Origin: Alphaproteobacteria bacterium PA2
Lineage (GTDB): Bacteria > Pseudomonadota > Alphaproteobacteria > Caulobacterales > Caulobacteraceae
Length of the DNA: 64,000 nucleotides
Direction: 5' to 3'
Assembly: GCA_002256425.1 (NCBI GenBank)
Contig: NKIZ01000001.1
Coordinates: 2,391,001-2,455,000 of the forward strand
A model generated the notes under the pieces. The model was not told the DNA's origin. It saw nothing but the letters and a program-made list of their open reading frames with translations, and did not search any database. Below, piece after piece: positions 45,500-58,501 of the stretch. A program made the position numbers and the translations under genes. Position 1 is the stretch's first letter, and every line of letters starts with the position of its first letter.

Positions 45500-46111
45500 A
45501 TGATCCTCTATGGCGCGCCCAATCCGGCCCCCAATCCACGCCGCGTTCGCATCTTCCTCGCTGAGAAGGGCGTCGACCTGCCCGAAACCCTGGTCAACAT
45601 GATGAAGCGGGAACACAAGTCCGAGGACTTCCGCGCCAAGAACGCCATGGGCCAGATCCCCACCCTGGAGCTGGATGACGGGACCTGCATCTCCGAGACC
45701 GTCTCCATCTGCCGTTATCTGGAAGAGCTTTACCCGGAGCCGCCCATGTTCGGGACGACCCCGGTGGAGCGGGCCATGGTGGACATGTGGATCCGCCGTA
45801 TCGAGTTCAGCGTCATGATGCCGGTGGGCCAGTTCTGGCGTCACGCCCACCCGCGCACTGCGGCCCTGTTGACCCAGTTCACGGACTTCGGCGAGTCAAA
45901 CCGCGCGACCTATGTGGGCGCCCAGAAGTTCATGAACCGCGAGCTGGAAGGCCATGACTTCGTGGTCGGAAACACCCTGACCATGGCCGATATCTGCCTG
46001 CTTTCCACAGTCGATTTCGCCGAGTGGATCGGCCTGCCCATGGAAGCGGAGTTCACCAACCTGGCCGCATGGCACGCCCGCATGACCGCAAGGGCCAGCG
46101 CTGCGGCTTAG
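45500..46111 (+). CDS. Glutathione S-transferase family protein
   Basis: A 203-residue protein. An N-terminal thioredoxin-like domain (1-80) with GQIPTLELDDGTCISETVSICRYLE (split: GQIPTLELDDG, CISETVSICRYLEELYPEPP) shows the cis-proline and glutathione-binding SE pair at ETVS. A helical C-terminal domain ends in LTMADICLLSTVDF. The catalytic residue near the N-terminus may be S or N in GAPNPAPNPRR. AGGAG lies 8 bases before the ATG at 45500. Substrate is unknown. Followed by REP repeats. Confidence 0.87.
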   Translation: MILYGAPNPAPNPRRVRIFLAEKGVDLPETLVNMMKREHKSEDFRAKNAMGQIPTLELDDGTCISETVSICRYLEELYPEPPMFGTTPVERAMVDMWIRRIEFSVMMPVGQFWRHAHPRTAALLTQFTDFGESNRATYVGAQKFMNRELEGHDFVVGNTLTMADICLLSTVDFAEWIGLPMEAEFTNLAAWHARMTARASAAA

Positions 46112-46141
46112 GTTAGGCGCGGCCACCACCGGGGATGAAAC

Positions 46142-46327
46142 TGGACACCGGCCTTCGCCGGTATGACCGGGGGTAAGAGTTGCACGCCGAACCTGACCCG
46201 AACACCGGTCACCCCGGCGGAGGCCGGGGTCCAGGTCCTAGAGCTCTGTGTTCGGCCAGAACCCGAAATCCGGCCTTTCCGGCCGTCACAGCTGATACAA
46301 CTGGATAACGGCCTTCGCCGGTATGAC
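46142..46327. repeat. REP repeat cluster, three units
   Basis: Three REP-type palindromes occur at about 46142-46167 (ACCGGCCTTCGCCGGTATGA), 46208-46232 (CACCCCGGCGGAGGCCGGGG) and 46301-46327 (ACGGCCTTCGCCGGTATGAC). They belong to the same family as the doublets at 15.9-16.2 kb, but the spacers differ. They fill the gap between the GST and the membrane protein. Confidence 0.75.
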
Positions 46328-46339
46328 AGCAGTTGTAGC

Positions 46340-47206
46340 CTAGGGCTTGGACCAGACTCCGACCTTCCAGGCGTCATCTTCCTTGAGTTCGCGGTAGGCC
46401 ACGGCCAGGGGCGAACTCAGCATGACGACCTGCAGGGTCTGGGTCAGGGCCTGTACGAACAGGGTCATCACAAGGGCCAGTGCTGATAGGGGCCGGAAAT
46501 GCGAGGGATGGGAAATGGTCCCCGCCCCTCCGCCCAGGGAAACAAATCCCAGTCCGATCACCAGCAACAGGGCCCAGACCATGGCGTAGAAGACGATGGA
46601 CATGACGACCATGCCCAACAGGGGCCAGAAGTGTCCTTCGGTCAGTTTCCAGGCCTGAACAATGGCCACACGACCTTCACCGAAGGTCATGGGCGTCACC
46701 AGGATCAGCCGCACGCCGACCCAGATCAGCAGTGCCGACAGGCCCAGACCGATGATGGCGCCCTGCGGGCCGCCAACCAGGGCGAAGGTCGCCGCAATGA
46801 CAAAGGACAGGACACCGATCGCCTGCAGGACAAGGTTCACAATGCCAAGGCGCAGTTCATCCTGCCCCAGCTGCATATGGGCAACGCCCTTGTCATGGGG
46901 TTTGAGCACCATGCGGAAAATGCCGCCGGTCTGGATCGAGGACACTGTTGTGGAAATGACCACGATCATCAGGAAGATCGGCCAGGACTTCCGCAGCATG
47001 GCCATATAGGCGGTGGGATCCCCGCCCTGCATGCCATTGCTCTGGATGAAGGCCTTGAATTCGGGCGCCGCCATCGTGTTCATGACCACGCCCATGGTCA
47101 GCAGACCGATAAAGTAGAGCAGGCTCCACACAAGGATGGCGCTTGGCTGCTCGCGGCTCAGCCTGAAACCTTCCAGCGCCGCCTCACTTGGCGAAAACTT
47201 CGTCAT
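46340..47206 (-). CDS. Multipass membrane protein of unknown function
   Basis: A 288-residue integral membrane protein with about six hydrophobic segments (near 22-45, 75-95, 125-150, 155-172, 195-225 and 235-265). The layout recalls DUF975- or YciC-like membrane proteins, but no family signature is certain. The stretch [28 protein letters not shown] (split: [24 protein letters not shown]) is reminiscent of that group. A GGTGAG ribosome site precedes the ATG. It is divergent from trmFO and probably transcribed alone. Confidence 0.75.
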   Translation of the reverse strand: MTKFSPSEAALEGFRLSREQPSAILVWSLLYFIGLLTMGVVMNTMAAPEFKAFIQSNGMQGGDPTAYMAMLRKSWPIFLMIVVISTTVSSIQTGGIFRMVLKPHDKGVAHMQLGQDELRLGIVNLVLQAIGVLSFVIAATFALVGGPQGAIIGLGLSALLIWVGVRLILVTPMTFGEGRVAIVQAWKLTEGHFWPLLGMVVMSIVFYAMVWALLLVIGLGFVSLGGGAGTISHPSHFRPLSALALVMTLFVQALTQTLQVVMLSSPLAVAYRELKEDDAWKVGVWSKP

Positions 47207-47339
47207 CTTCTCACCAGGCCGAGCGGCTCAACGGAGCCTGCGATTCGGCCAGTCCTTCGAGAGTCTCTTGTGGGGTGCAGGCCGCAGGCTCGCAAGGCCC
47301 CGCTCGCGATCTTGGCGGATCGTTGCTAGTAAGCCACGC

Positions 47340-48719
47340 ATGACACACAAACCCGTACACGTGATCGGCGGCGGATTGGCCGGATCAGAGGCCGCCTGGC
47401 AGATCGCCCAGGCAGGCGTTCCCGTAGTGATCCACGAAATGCGCCCCCTGCGCCAGACCGACGCTCACCAGACCGAGAACCTGGCCGAACTGGTCTGTTC
47501 AAATTCCTTCCGGGCTGATGACTGGACCGGAAACGCCGTCGGGTTACTGCATGCCGAAATGCGGAAACTGGGCTCGATCATCATGGCCTGCGGCGACGCC
47601 CATCAGGTGCCGGCCGGCGGCGCCCTGGCCGTTGACCGGGACGGCTTTTCCCTTGCGGTGACCGAGCGCCTGCTCGCCCACCCCCTGGTGACCCTCGCCC
47701 GGGAAGAGGTGGCTGGCCTGCCCCCGGCCGACTGGGACAATGTCATAGTATCAACCGGGCCCCTCACCTCGCCCGCCCTGGCCCAGGCTGTGCTGGATCT
47801 GACCGGCGAGGGCCAGCTGGCCTTCTTCGACGCCATCGCGCCCATCGTGAACTTCGAGTCCATCGACATGGGCGTGGCCTGGCGCCAGTCGCGCTATGAC
47901 AAGGAAGGTCCTGGCGGGGACGCTGCGGCCTATATCAACTGCCCGATGGACAAGGCGCAGTACGAGGCCTTCATCGACGCCCTGCTGGCGGGTCCCAAGA
48001 CCGAGTTCAAGGACTGGGAGAATGTCCCCTATTTCGACGGCTGTCTGCCCATTGAGGTCATGGCTGAGCGGGGGCGGGAAACCCTGCGCCACGGCCCCAT
48101 GAAGCCGGTCGGCCTGACCAATGAGCATAACCCGCAGGAAAAGGCCTGGGCCGTCGTCCAGCTGCGTCAGGACAATGCCCTGGGCACCCTCTGGAACATG
48201 GTCGGCTTCCAGACCAAGCTGAAACACGGCGCCCAGACCGAGATCTTCCGGATGATCCCGGGCCTCGAAAAGGCGGTCTTCGCCAGACTGGGCGGCCTGC
48301 ATCGCAATACCTTCCTCAACAGCCCGCGACTGCTGGACGGCCAGCTGCGGCTCAAGGCTCAGCCCCGCCTGCGGTTCGCCGGACAGGTCACCGGTGTGGA
48401 AGGCTATGTGGAGAGCGCCGCTGTGGGCCTGCTGGCTGGCCGCTTCGCCGCCGCAGAGCGCCTTGGCGCGCCCCTGACCCCGCCGCCGGCCACTACCGCC
48501 CTCGGCGGCCTGATCGGCCACATTACAGGTGGTCACCTTGATGGCGGCAAGGGCTCGTTCCAGCCCATGAACATCAATTACGGCCTCCTGCCCCCGGTCG
48601 AGGTCATCAAGCGCGACGAGGCTGGTCGCCGTCTAGGGGCCAAGGAAAAGAGCCGCAACAAAAAGCTGGCCGTGGGTGAGCGGGCCCTGGCCGATCTGGC
48701 CGCCTGGATGGTCGCCTAG
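47340..48719 (+). CDS. trmFO: Folate-dependent tRNA (uracil-54-C5) methyltransferase
   Basis: A 459-residue flavoenzyme that methylates U54 of tRNA with methylene-tetrahydrofolate and FAD. The N-terminal [18 protein letters not shown] is the FAD loop, followed by the TrmFO-type [20 protein letters not shown] (20 residues) with the expected cysteine. The C-terminal GLIGHITGG and NINYGLLPP are also typical. The ATG at 47340 gives the conserved N-terminus; it has a poor ribosome site. It overlaps the convergent squalene-synthase-like gene by 4 bases. Confidence 0.95.
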   Translation: MTHKPVHVIGGGLAGSEAAWQIAQAGVPVVIHEMRPLRQTDAHQTENLAELVCSNSFRADDWTGNAVGLLHAEMRKLGSIIMACGDAHQVPAGGALAVDRDGFSLAVTERLLAHPLVTLAREEVAGLPPADWDNVIVSTGPLTSPALAQAVLDLTGEGQLAFFDAIAPIVNFESIDMGVAWRQSRYDKEGPGGDAAAYINCPMDKAQYEAFIDALLAGPKTEFKDWENVPYFDGCLPIEVMAERGRETLRHGPMKPVGLTNEHNPQEKAWAVVQLRQDNALGTLWNMVGFQTKLKHGAQTEIFRMIPGLEKAVFARLGGLHRNTFLNSPRLLDGQLRLKAQPRLRFAGQVTGVEGYVESAAVGLLAGRFAAAERLGAPLTPPPATTALGGLIGHITGGHLDGGKGSFQPMNINYGLLPPVEVIKRDEAGRRLGAKEKSRNKKLAVGERALADLAAWMVA

Positions 48720-49399
48720 ATCCGACCGGTCATGACGGCCCACATCACGCGGGCGCGGAGGGCGAGATCGCCGGGGGTCTGCCCCCTGGCCCTGGGTCGT
48801 GACAGGGCACCGTGGGCTATGGCCGGAAAGGCTTCGGCAGAAAGGCTCGCTGACGCCGTCTGCGCGCACACAAGGGCGGACTGAGCCCCCTCCCCTTCAA
48901 GGCCGGCGGTAGCCATGAGCCGGCCAATGGCCCAGGCCTGACCTCCCGCCCGGGCGGCCTCCAGGTCTGATTGAGGATCAAGGATCCGCGCGGCGACCAG
49001 GGCGGCGTTTCCGCCTGTATCACCAGCCCATACCAGGGCTTCATCCAGGGTCATGGGTTCGGCGTCCAGTTCCCGCAGGCGGGCGTCGATCATGGACTCC
49101 AGCGGTTCGCGGGCAAGGCTCCGGCGGGTGATCGTCGCCGAAAGGGCCTGAGCCGTCGGATGCTGGCGAACGGGCCTGGCCTCGTACACCTCGTCGAGAA
49201 CCTCCCGCCACCAGGCCAGCCGGATCTCGCCCATCAGGGGGTTGCTGGCCACCTTGGGCGCCCGGCCCAGCTCATGGTCGAAGGCATAGACCGCCACCAC
49301 ATCGGCGCGGGCCTGCACATCCCCGATGAACCGGCTGGAAAGCCAGCGGTCGGGGTCCACCCGCCGGAGCAGGTCATCGAGGTCGAGGTCATCGGTCAT
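48716..49399 (-). CDS. Squalene/phytoene synthase-fold protein, NDUFAF6-like
   Basis: A 227-residue member of the squalene/phytoene synthase superfamily. The retained region [16 protein letters not shown] matches the mitochondrial complex I assembly factor NDUFAF6 rather than true synthases, and the Asp-rich DxxxD prenyl-diphosphate motifs are not both intact. It is shorter than catalytic synthases (about 280-350). Its place near yajC-secD-secF and the NDUFAF3 homologue supports an assembly role, although the urate-hydroxylase-like gene lies between. Function is inferred. Confidence 0.75.
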   Translation of the reverse strand: MTDDLDLDDLLRRVDPDRWLSSRFIGDVQARADVVAVYAFDHELGRAPKVASNPLMGEIRLAWWREVLDEVYEARPVRQHPTAQALSATITRRSLAREPLESMIDARLRELDAEPMTLDEALVWAGDTGGNAALVAARILDPQSDLEAARAGGQAWAIGRLMATAGLEGEGAQSALVCAQTASASLSAEAFPAIAHGALSRPRARGQTPGDLALRARVMWAVMTGRI

Positions 49400-49414
49400 G
49401 GGTTCAAACGAAAA

Positions 49415-49439
49415 GGCCCGCCCCAGTTCGGAGCGGGCC
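49415..49439 (-). terminator. Intrinsic terminator
   Basis: On the minus strand GGCCCGC pairs with GCGGGCC around an 11-base loop and is followed by TTTTCGTTT. It ends the upstream puuD-like transcript before the NDUFAF6-like gene. Confidence 0.75.
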
Positions 49440-49464
49440 AGATCTCTGACAAACCTTGGTCGGC

Positions 49465-50070
49465 CTAGCCGAACAGGGTCTGGTTCATGGTCATGGTGAC
49501 CAGCATCGGGATCGAGAGGAAGGTGTTGGTCCGCGAGAACAGCATGGCGGTCCGACCTGCCTTGGCCTTGGCGTCAGCGTCGCCTTCCACCAGGCCCAGG
49601 GCGATCTTCTGGTTCGGCCAGATGAAGACCCAGACGTTGAAGCACATGACAGTGGCCAGCCACATGCCCAGACCGATGAAGGTGTGCTGCGGCACCGAGA
49701 AGCCCTGCAGGGCGCCCAGGGTGTAGGCTTCCACCAGATACCCGCGGTTCCAGGCCAGCAGTATGCCGACCACCAGGGTCAGCAGGGCCGCCCAGCGGAA
49801 CCAGAACAGGGCTTCAGGGGCGATGTACTTGGAGACGCCCGGCTTCAGCTCGGCCGGAATGGCCGGCATCATGCGGATCTGCACGAAGTTGAAGTAGTAG
49901 AGCAGGCCGATCCACATGATCCCGCAGAGGACGTGGAGGAAGCGCAGGACTGCCTGCCAGAAAATCTGATCTGCGCCCTGATTGTGCTGCATGTAGCCGC
50001 CGATCACCACGAGGGAGATCAGGAAGCTGAGAATAACGGTGTTACGAAGATTGGAGAGTAGTCCGGCCAT
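49465..50070 (-). CDS. Urate hydroxylase PuuD-like membrane domain protein
   Basis: A 201-residue membrane protein with about five helices. FLHVLCGIMWIGLLYYFNFVQ (split: FLHVLCGIMWIGLL, YYFNFVQ) is the signature of the urate-oxidase N-terminal membrane domain found in PuuD. In full PuuD a cytochrome c domain follows; here the protein stops after the membrane part. Its histidines (H48, H131-type) may bind haem. No purine-catabolism genes are nearby, so urate as substrate is doubtful. It is followed by an intrinsic terminator. Confidence 0.72.
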   Translation of the reverse strand: MAGLLSNLRNTVILSFLISLVVIGGYMQHNQGADQIFWQAVLRFLHVLCGIMWIGLLYYFNFVQIRMMPAIPAELKPGVSKYIAPEALFWFRWAALLTLVVGILLAWNRGYLVEAYTLGALQGFSVPQHTFIGLGMWLATVMCFNVWVFIWPNQKIALGLVEGDADAKAKAGRTAMLFSRTNTFLSIPMLVTMTMNQTLFG

Positions 50071-50147
50071 TGGTTGCGCCCCTTTAGGATCCTGCCCTGA
50101 TACGGCAGCTATAGGGGTTTTTTGATCTAGCGCAAAGTACCCGCCGA

Positions 50148-50507
50148 TCAGATGGCGATCAGGGCGGCCGCCAGTCTGCGGCCCTCGGCGGTCAGCAGGT
50201 TGTAGGTCCGGGTGGCTGTCGGGGTGTCCATGAATTCAAGGCCGATCCCGGCGCCGGCCAGGGCTTCGCGAACAGCCTTTGGCGGCAAGCCGTTTGTTGG
50301 ACCCGTCCCGAGCAGGACGAATTCCACCGCCAGGGACCCCGCGGACAGCACTGCTGCGAAATCCTCAGGGGTGAGCCCCTTCAGTGAGGTCGCCGACCAG
50401 GGTTGGGCGACATCTTCCAGGATCAGGACTGACCCCTCATGCCAATCACCGGACAGACGGAAGCCGCCGCCCCCATAGGCGTCCACCGAGGGGGCGTTGC
50501 GGGCCAT
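50148..50507 (-). CDS. Mth938/NDUFAF3-like protein (DUF498)
   Basis: A 119-residue protein of the Mth938 fold, homologous to the complex I assembly factor NDUFAF3. Recognisable parts are GGGGFRLSGDWHEGSVLIL, FVLLGTGPTNGLPPKAVREAL and the C-terminal TYNLLTAEGRRLAAALIAI, which closes the domain. The start codon directly follows the secF stop, so it is in the yajC-secD-secF transcript. In alphaproteobacteria this linkage is common, and it suggests help in building a membrane complex. The biochemical role is unknown. Confidence 0.83.
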   Translation of the reverse strand: MARNAPSVDAYGGGGFRLSGDWHEGSVLILEDVAQPWSATSLKGLTPEDFAAVLSAGSLAVEFVLLGTGPTNGLPPKAVREALAGAGIGLEFMDTPTATRTYNLLTAEGRRLAAALIAI

Positions 50508-51449
50508 CTACCTGGCGGTGGCGGGCTTGAGTGGGGCGGCGTCCTCGTCATTGCGGCGCACACCCCACAGCAGGATGATCGGCAGGGCCACATAGATGGA
50601 CGAATAGGTCCCGATGATGATGCCGAACACCATGGTGAAGACCAGGGGGAAGAGCACGGGGCCGCCCATGAACAGGGCGCCGGCCAGGGCCAGAATGGCG
50701 GTTGTGCCGGTGATCAGGGTCCGGGACAGTCGCTCGTTTTCCGACTTGTTGATCACTTCGGCCAGGGGCGTGGTCTTGTACTTCCTCAGATTCTCCCGAA
50801 GCCGGTCAAAGGTGATGACCTTTTCGTTCATCGAATAGCCGATCACCGTCAGAAGGGCGGCGATCGAGGTCATGGAGAATTCCAGCTGCATGAAGGACAG
50901 CAGGCCCAGGGTCAGCAGGACGTCATGGAACACCGCCACGACGGCGCCGAGGCCGAACTGCAGCTGGAAGCGGAACCAGATGTAGCCAAGCATCAGCAGC
51001 AGGGCCAGGCCCAGGGCGAAGAAGCCCTTTTGCACCAGCTCCCCCGAGACCTTGGCCCCGACCGTTTCGGCGCGCTTGATCTTGATGCCCGGGAAGGCGC
51101 GGAACAGCTCGTTGCGGACCTTTTCGGTGGCCTGGACGACATTGGTGTCTTCAGCCGACCGGAAGCGCACCATGGCGCCGTTTTCGGAGCCGAGGGTCAC
51201 CACCTGAGCGTCATGCCCGCCTACACGGGTGACGGCGGCGCGAAGATCAGCCACGGGCGGCGGACCGGCGGTCTGCACTTCCAGCAGGGTGCCGCCGACA
51301 AAGTCGATGCTCATGTTAAGGCCCTTCGCGACGAAGGACGCGCCAGACGCAAGGATCAGTATGGCCGACAGGATGGCGGCATAGGGCGCCAGACCCACGA
51401 AGTTGAAACTGAATTCCCGCGGCAGGTTGCGGATGAGTGGCCAGGACAT
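50508..51449 (-). CDS. secF: Protein translocase subunit SecF
   Basis: A 313-residue inner-membrane protein with six helices. The first periplasmic loop starts with FVAKGLNMSIDFVGGTLLEV, the SecF form of the D1 motif, and ITFDRLRENLRKY in the cytoplasmic loop is typical. It works with SecD to pull exported proteins using the proton gradient. GAGG precedes the ATG, which lies 8 bases after the secD stop. Longer in-frame starts overlap secD and are less likely. Confidence 0.96.
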   Translation of the reverse strand: MSWPLIRNLPREFSFNFVGLAPYAAILSAILILASGASFVAKGLNMSIDFVGGTLLEVQTAGPPPVADLRAAVTRVGGHDAQVVTLGSENGAMVRFRSAEDTNVVQATEKVRNELFRAFPGIKIKRAETVGAKVSGELVQKGFFALGLALLLMLGYIWFRFQLQFGLGAVVAVFHDVLLTLGLLSFMQLEFSMTSIAALLTVIGYSMNEKVITFDRLRENLRKYKTTPLAEVINKSENERLSRTLITGTTAILALAGALFMGGPVLFPLVFTMVFGIIIGTYSSIYVALPIILLWGVRRNDEDAAPLKPATAR

Positions 51450-51457
51450 GGGGGCCT

Positions 51458-53050
51458 CTAAACGATCGGCAGGGTTTTGGGCTTGGTGGCGCGATACCAC
51501 CAGCCGATCAGCAGTTGGGTGATGACCACGGCCGTGAAGACCGAGGTGATGACCCCGATGAGCAGGGTCCAGGCAAAGCCCTGAACCGGTCCGGCGCCGA
51601 ACATCAGCATGATCAGGGCCGAGATGGCGCTGGTGATGTTGGCGTCGAGGATGGACACCAGGGCACGGGCATAGCCGTGATCCAGGGCGCTGATGGGCGA
51701 GCGGCCCGCATGGGCCTCGTCCCGCACCCGTTCATAGATCAGGACGTTGGCGTCGACCGCAACCGCCAGGGTCAGGATCAGACCGGCAATGCCCGGGAAG
51801 GTCAGGGTCGCCTGGGTCATCGACATGGCGCCGAAGATCAGCAGGACGTTGACCAGCAGGGCGATGGCCGCAAAGACGCCGAACAGGCCATAGGCCAGGA
51901 TGATGAAGACGATGATGGCGGCCGCGCCAATGGCCAGCGAGATGGCGCCGGCCTTGACCGCATCCGCACCCAGTTCGGCGCCGACCGTATTCTGCTGTTC
52001 GACACTAAGGGGCGCCGGAAGGGCGCCGGCCCGCAGCAACACAGCCAGGTCATTGGCTGATTCAGGCGTGAAATTGCCGGTGATCTGACCAGATCCGCCG
52101 AGAATGGCGCTCTGGATTACCGGGGCGGAAATGATCTTGCCGTCCAGGACAATGGCGAAGCGCTTGCCGATCCCGTTGGCCGTGGCGTCACCGAAGCGCT
52201 TGGCGCCGACTCCGTTGAAGCGGAAGGTGACGACGGCCTGTCCCGTCTGCTGATCAAAGCTCTGGCGGGCGTCGGTCAACATGCCGCCATCCACCAGGGC
52301 CCGCTTCTTCACAAGGAGCTGCCCCTCGTCCTGGCTGGGCAGGATGATCGAGCCCGGCGGAATACGACCCTGGGCCGCCTCTGCCGGGGTGACCGAGTCA
52401 TCCACCATCTGGAAGGTCAGCTTGGCGGTCTTGCCGATAATGGCCTTGAGGCGCTCGGGATCGCTCTCGCCCGGCGCCTGGACCACGATGCGGTCAACGC
52501 CCTGACGCTGGATTGAAGGCTCCTTGGTGCCAAGGGCGTCGATACGGCGTCGGATGATTTCGATGGACTGCTCCACCGCCTTGCCCGCCTCGGCGGCCAT
52601 GGCCTGGTCGGAAAAGCTCATCTTGATGTGCTGGTCGTCGCCCTGGGCGATGGTCACATCCCGACCTGTGCCGTTGGGAAGAGGTGCGCCGACCCTGTTG
52701 CGCAGCAGGTTCATGGCCTCGTTCACCCGGGTAGGATCAGAAATCCGCACCAGAACATCGCCGCCGACCTGGCCCAGATCCGAGAAGTCGATGGTCTCCT
52801 CACGCAGGGTGGAGCGGGTGTCTTCGATCAGATTGGTGATCTTCTCCGCCCGCAGGGCCTTGGTATCCACCGACAGAAGCAGCATGGAGCCGCCCTGCAG
52901 GTCGAGACCCAGGTTCAGGGTCTTCTTGGGCATGAAGGCGGGCAAGGCGTCCCGCGTGCTCAGCGGCAGGACGTTGGGCAGGGTGAACAGGATTCCGAGG
53001 ATCACGGCCGCCAGGACCGAGAACGTCTTCCACCGCGACGGCGCAATCAT
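51458..53050 (-). CDS. secD: Protein translocase subunit SecD
   Basis: A 530-residue inner-membrane protein: one N-terminal helix, a large periplasmic domain (about 35-360), then five helices. LGLDLQGGSMLLL (residues 48-60) is the SecD D1 motif, and VDANVLIYERVRDE is the conserved helix-4 proton-relay region with its aspartate. It forms the SecDF motor that assists late stages of export. It lies 9 bases after yajC and 8 before secF in one operon. Confidence 0.97.
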   Translation of the reverse strand: MIAPSRWKTFSVLAAVILGILFTLPNVLPLSTRDALPAFMPKKTLNLGLDLQGGSMLLLSVDTKALRAEKITNLIEDTRSTLREETIDFSDLGQVGGDVLVRISDPTRVNEAMNLLRNRVGAPLPNGTGRDVTIAQGDDQHIKMSFSDQAMAAEAGKAVEQSIEIIRRRIDALGTKEPSIQRQGVDRIVVQAPGESDPERLKAIIGKTAKLTFQMVDDSVTPAEAAQGRIPPGSIILPSQDEGQLLVKKRALVDGGMLTDARQSFDQQTGQAVVTFRFNGVGAKRFGDATANGIGKRFAIVLDGKIISAPVIQSAILGGSGQITGNFTPESANDLAVLLRAGALPAPLSVEQQNTVGAELGADAVKAGAISLAIGAAAIIVFIILAYGLFGVFAAIALLVNVLLIFGAMSMTQATLTFPGIAGLILTLAVAVDANVLIYERVRDEAHAGRSPISALDHGYARALVSILDANITSAISALIMLMFGAGPVQGFAWTLLIGVITSVFTAVVITQLLIGWWYRATKPKTLPIV

Positions 53051-53059
53051 TGAAAGAGC

Positions 53060-53419
53060 CTAGACCTTGGCGTCGTTGGCGGCGGCGGCAGGCTCACCAC
53101 GGGTCCGGACTTCGGCGATCATCGCCTTGACGACCTTGACCGAAACGCCCTGGGCGATTTCCAGACCGATTTCCTTGTCTTCGACGCGAACCACCTTGCC
53201 GATGACGCCCGAGTTCAGGACCACGGTGTCATTGCGCTTCACGCCCGAAACCATGGCCTGATGGGCCTTCATCCGCTGCTGCTGCGGACGGATCATCAGG
53301 AAGTAGAAAAGCACAAACAGCGGAACGAAGAACAGCAGCGAGCCGAAGGGCTCGGGCAGGCCAGCAATTCCCGGGGCGGCGCCGGCGGTCGTCTGGGCAA
53401 AAGCAGGGGTGGCGAACAT
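53060..53419 (-). CDS. yajC: Preprotein translocase subunit YajC
   Basis: A 119-residue single-span membrane protein. The helix (about 24-45) is followed by the invariant FYFLMIRPQQQRMKAHQ. A basic and then acidic cytoplasmic domain contains VVLNSGVIGKVVRVEDKEIGLEI. It associates with SecDF. The ATG at 53419 has GGAGAGG close upstream; a longer GTG reading lacks support. First gene of the sec operon, divergent from the DUF815 ATPase. Confidence 0.94.
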   Translation of the reverse strand: MFATPAFAQTTAGAAPGIAGLPEPFGSLLFFVPLFVLFYFLMIRPQQQRMKAHQAMVSGVKRNDTVVLNSGVIGKVVRVEDKEIGLEIAQGVSVKVVKAMIAEVRTRGEPAAAANDAKV

Positions 53420-53535
53420 GGCCTCTCCGGTCGTCAATAGGGGCGCAGCCGTGCGCCCTCTTTCAGGGTCGCCGGAAGCTAAGGGTTCCCCCCCGGTTTT
53501 GCAATGGAACGCCACTAAAGCTAATCACTCAATCC

Positions 53536-54375
53536 ATGACATCTGACCTCAAACCCGTCCTTGAGCGCATTGCGCAGGCCCTGGAACGCATGGCGCCGCC
53601 ACCTCCGGCACCGGCTGACTTCAGTTCCGCCCGCCTGTTCCGCCATGACGCCGCGACTGGCGTCTTCCGGTCGGCCCCGGACTATCCCCTTGCCCTGGAC
53701 AGTCTGGTGGGGGTGGATCGCCAGAAGGAAAGGTTCCTCGAGAACCTCAGAAGATTCGCCGCGGGCCTCCCTGCCAACCACGTCCTGCTGTGGGGCGTGC
53801 GCGGTACTGGCAAGAGTTCGCTTGCCAAGGCCGCCTTCATGACAGCGGCCTTGGAAGCGCCCGTCCTGAAGCTTGTGGAAGTCGACCGGGACGAGATCAC
53901 CGCCCTGCCCGACCTGTTCGACGCCCTGCGTGTCCGCAATGAGCGATTCCTCGTCCTGTGCGATGATCTCTCCTTCGAAGAAGGCGCCGACGCCGCAAAG
54001 GCGCTGAAATCTGCGCTTGAGGGCGGGGTTTCCGGCCCTCCTGCCAATGTCCTCTTCGTGGCCACCTCCAACCGCCGGCACCTCATGCCCCGGGGTCATG
54101 ACGAAGCCCGCGGCCTGATCGCCACCGCCGAGGACGCCGAAGAGGAAATCAGCGTCTCGGACCGCTTCGGCCTGTGGATCGGCTTCCCACCCATGGACCA
54201 GCCCACCTATCTGGCGGCGGTGGCGGCCTATGCAGAGCGGCACGATCTGAAGGTTGAAAACCTGGAGCGTCGCGCCCTACAGTGGGCCCAACTGCGTGGC
54301 GGCCGGAGCGGCCGTGTCGCCTGGCAGTTCATCCGGGATCTGGCGGGAGAACTGGGCAAGAGCCTGCCCCTCTAG
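53536..54375 (+). CDS. DUF815 AAA+ ATPase
   Basis: A 279-residue ATPase. Walker A is GVRGTGKSS (87-95) and Walker B is RFLVLCDDLSF (about 135-145). A sensor-like FVATSNRRHLMPRG follows. The first 30 residues are a helix plus a Pro-rich linker. DUF815 proteins are widespread and uncharacterised; their place next to yajC-secDF in alphaproteobacteria is recurrent. The ATG is 116 bases from yajC on the other strand, so the two may share a control region. Confidence 0.88.
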   Translation: MTSDLKPVLERIAQALERMAPPPPAPADFSSARLFRHDAATGVFRSAPDYPLALDSLVGVDRQKERFLENLRRFAAGLPANHVLLWGVRGTGKSSLAKAAFMTAALEAPVLKLVEVDRDEITALPDLFDALRVRNERFLVLCDDLSFEEGADAAKALKSALEGGVSGPPANVLFVATSNRRHLMPRGHDEARGLIATAEDAEEEISVSDRFGLWIGFPPMDQPTYLAAVAAYAERHDLKVENLERRALQWAQLRGGRSGRVAWQFIRDLAGELGKSLPL

Positions 54376-54468
54376 GAAAGGTTCCCTTTAAAACGCTTGT
54401 TCAAAACCAGATTGTCAAAAACCCCCTCCCCCGGCATAACTTCGCCAACCCCAGGGAGGACTACCTAA

Positions 54469-57733
<3,265 letters not shown>

Positions 57734-57735
57734 GC

Positions 57736-58425
57736 ATGATGGAGGCCTTCGCAGAGGGCCTCTGGATCGCCCACGGCCCGATCATCGAGGTCGCAGGCTT
57801 CCGGTATCCGACACGGATGATCGTCATCCGGCTGGCGGACGGCGGTCTGTTCGTTTGCTCGCCCGTCGCCATGACAGACAGATTGAAGCGTGAGGTTGAT
57901 GACCTGGGCGACGTGCGCTGGCTGGTCGCCCCCAATTCCCTGCATCACCTGTTCCTGGGGGAATGGCAGGCAGCCTACCCAGAGGCCAGGACCTTCGCCC
58001 CACCAGGCCTGCGTGCGAAGCGGCCTGACATCAGATTTGACGAAGACCTGACAGATTCAGTTCCTGCCAACTGGGCAGAGGACCTTGATCTGGTGATCGT
58101 GCGTGGAAGCCTCATCACCGCAGAAGTGGTCTTCCTCCATCGACCCAGCCAGACCGCGATTTTTACGGACCTGATCCAGCACTTTCCGCCCGGATGGTTC
58201 TCCGGATGGCGGGGCCTGGTAGCGAGGCTGGACCGGATGACCGGCGCCCTGCCCGAGGTCCCGCAGAAGTTCCGCAATACCTTCGTCAACCGGCCAGCAG
58301 CCCGCAGGTCGATCCGCCGCGTTATGGATTGGCCATGCGAAAAGGTCATCATGGCTCATGCGCCGCCAGTGACCTCGGATGGACGCGCCTTCATCGCCCG
58401 GGCATTCCGCTGGCTCGGGGTCTGA
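57736..58425 (+). CDS. DUF4336 protein (metallo-beta-lactamase-like)
   Basis: A 229-residue cytoplasmic protein of the DUF4336 type, distantly related to metallo-beta-lactamase folds. LVAPNSLHHLFLGEW (about 55-69) and AIFTDLIQHFPPG carry histidines placed like degenerate metal sites, but the classical HxHxDH motif is missing. The function is unknown. It begins 2 bases after the fadH stop, so it is translated with fadH and may act in the same process. Two ATGs in a row are possible starts. Confidence 0.82.
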   Translation: MMEAFAEGLWIAHGPIIEVAGFRYPTRMIVIRLADGGLFVCSPVAMTDRLKREVDDLGDVRWLVAPNSLHHLFLGEWQAAYPEARTFAPPGLRAKRPDIRFDEDLTDSVPANWAEDLDLVIVRGSLITAEVVFLHRPSQTAIFTDLIQHFPPGWFSGWRGLVARLDRMTGALPEVPQKFRNTFVNRPAARRSIRRVMDWPCEKVIMAHAPPVTSDGRAFIARAFRWLGV

Positions 58426-58501
58426 AGCATCCACAACGGAATGGAACATAACAGGAACATTTGACTGGACATTGCAAGGCCAGCCGCCCTACCCTGCGGC
58501 C

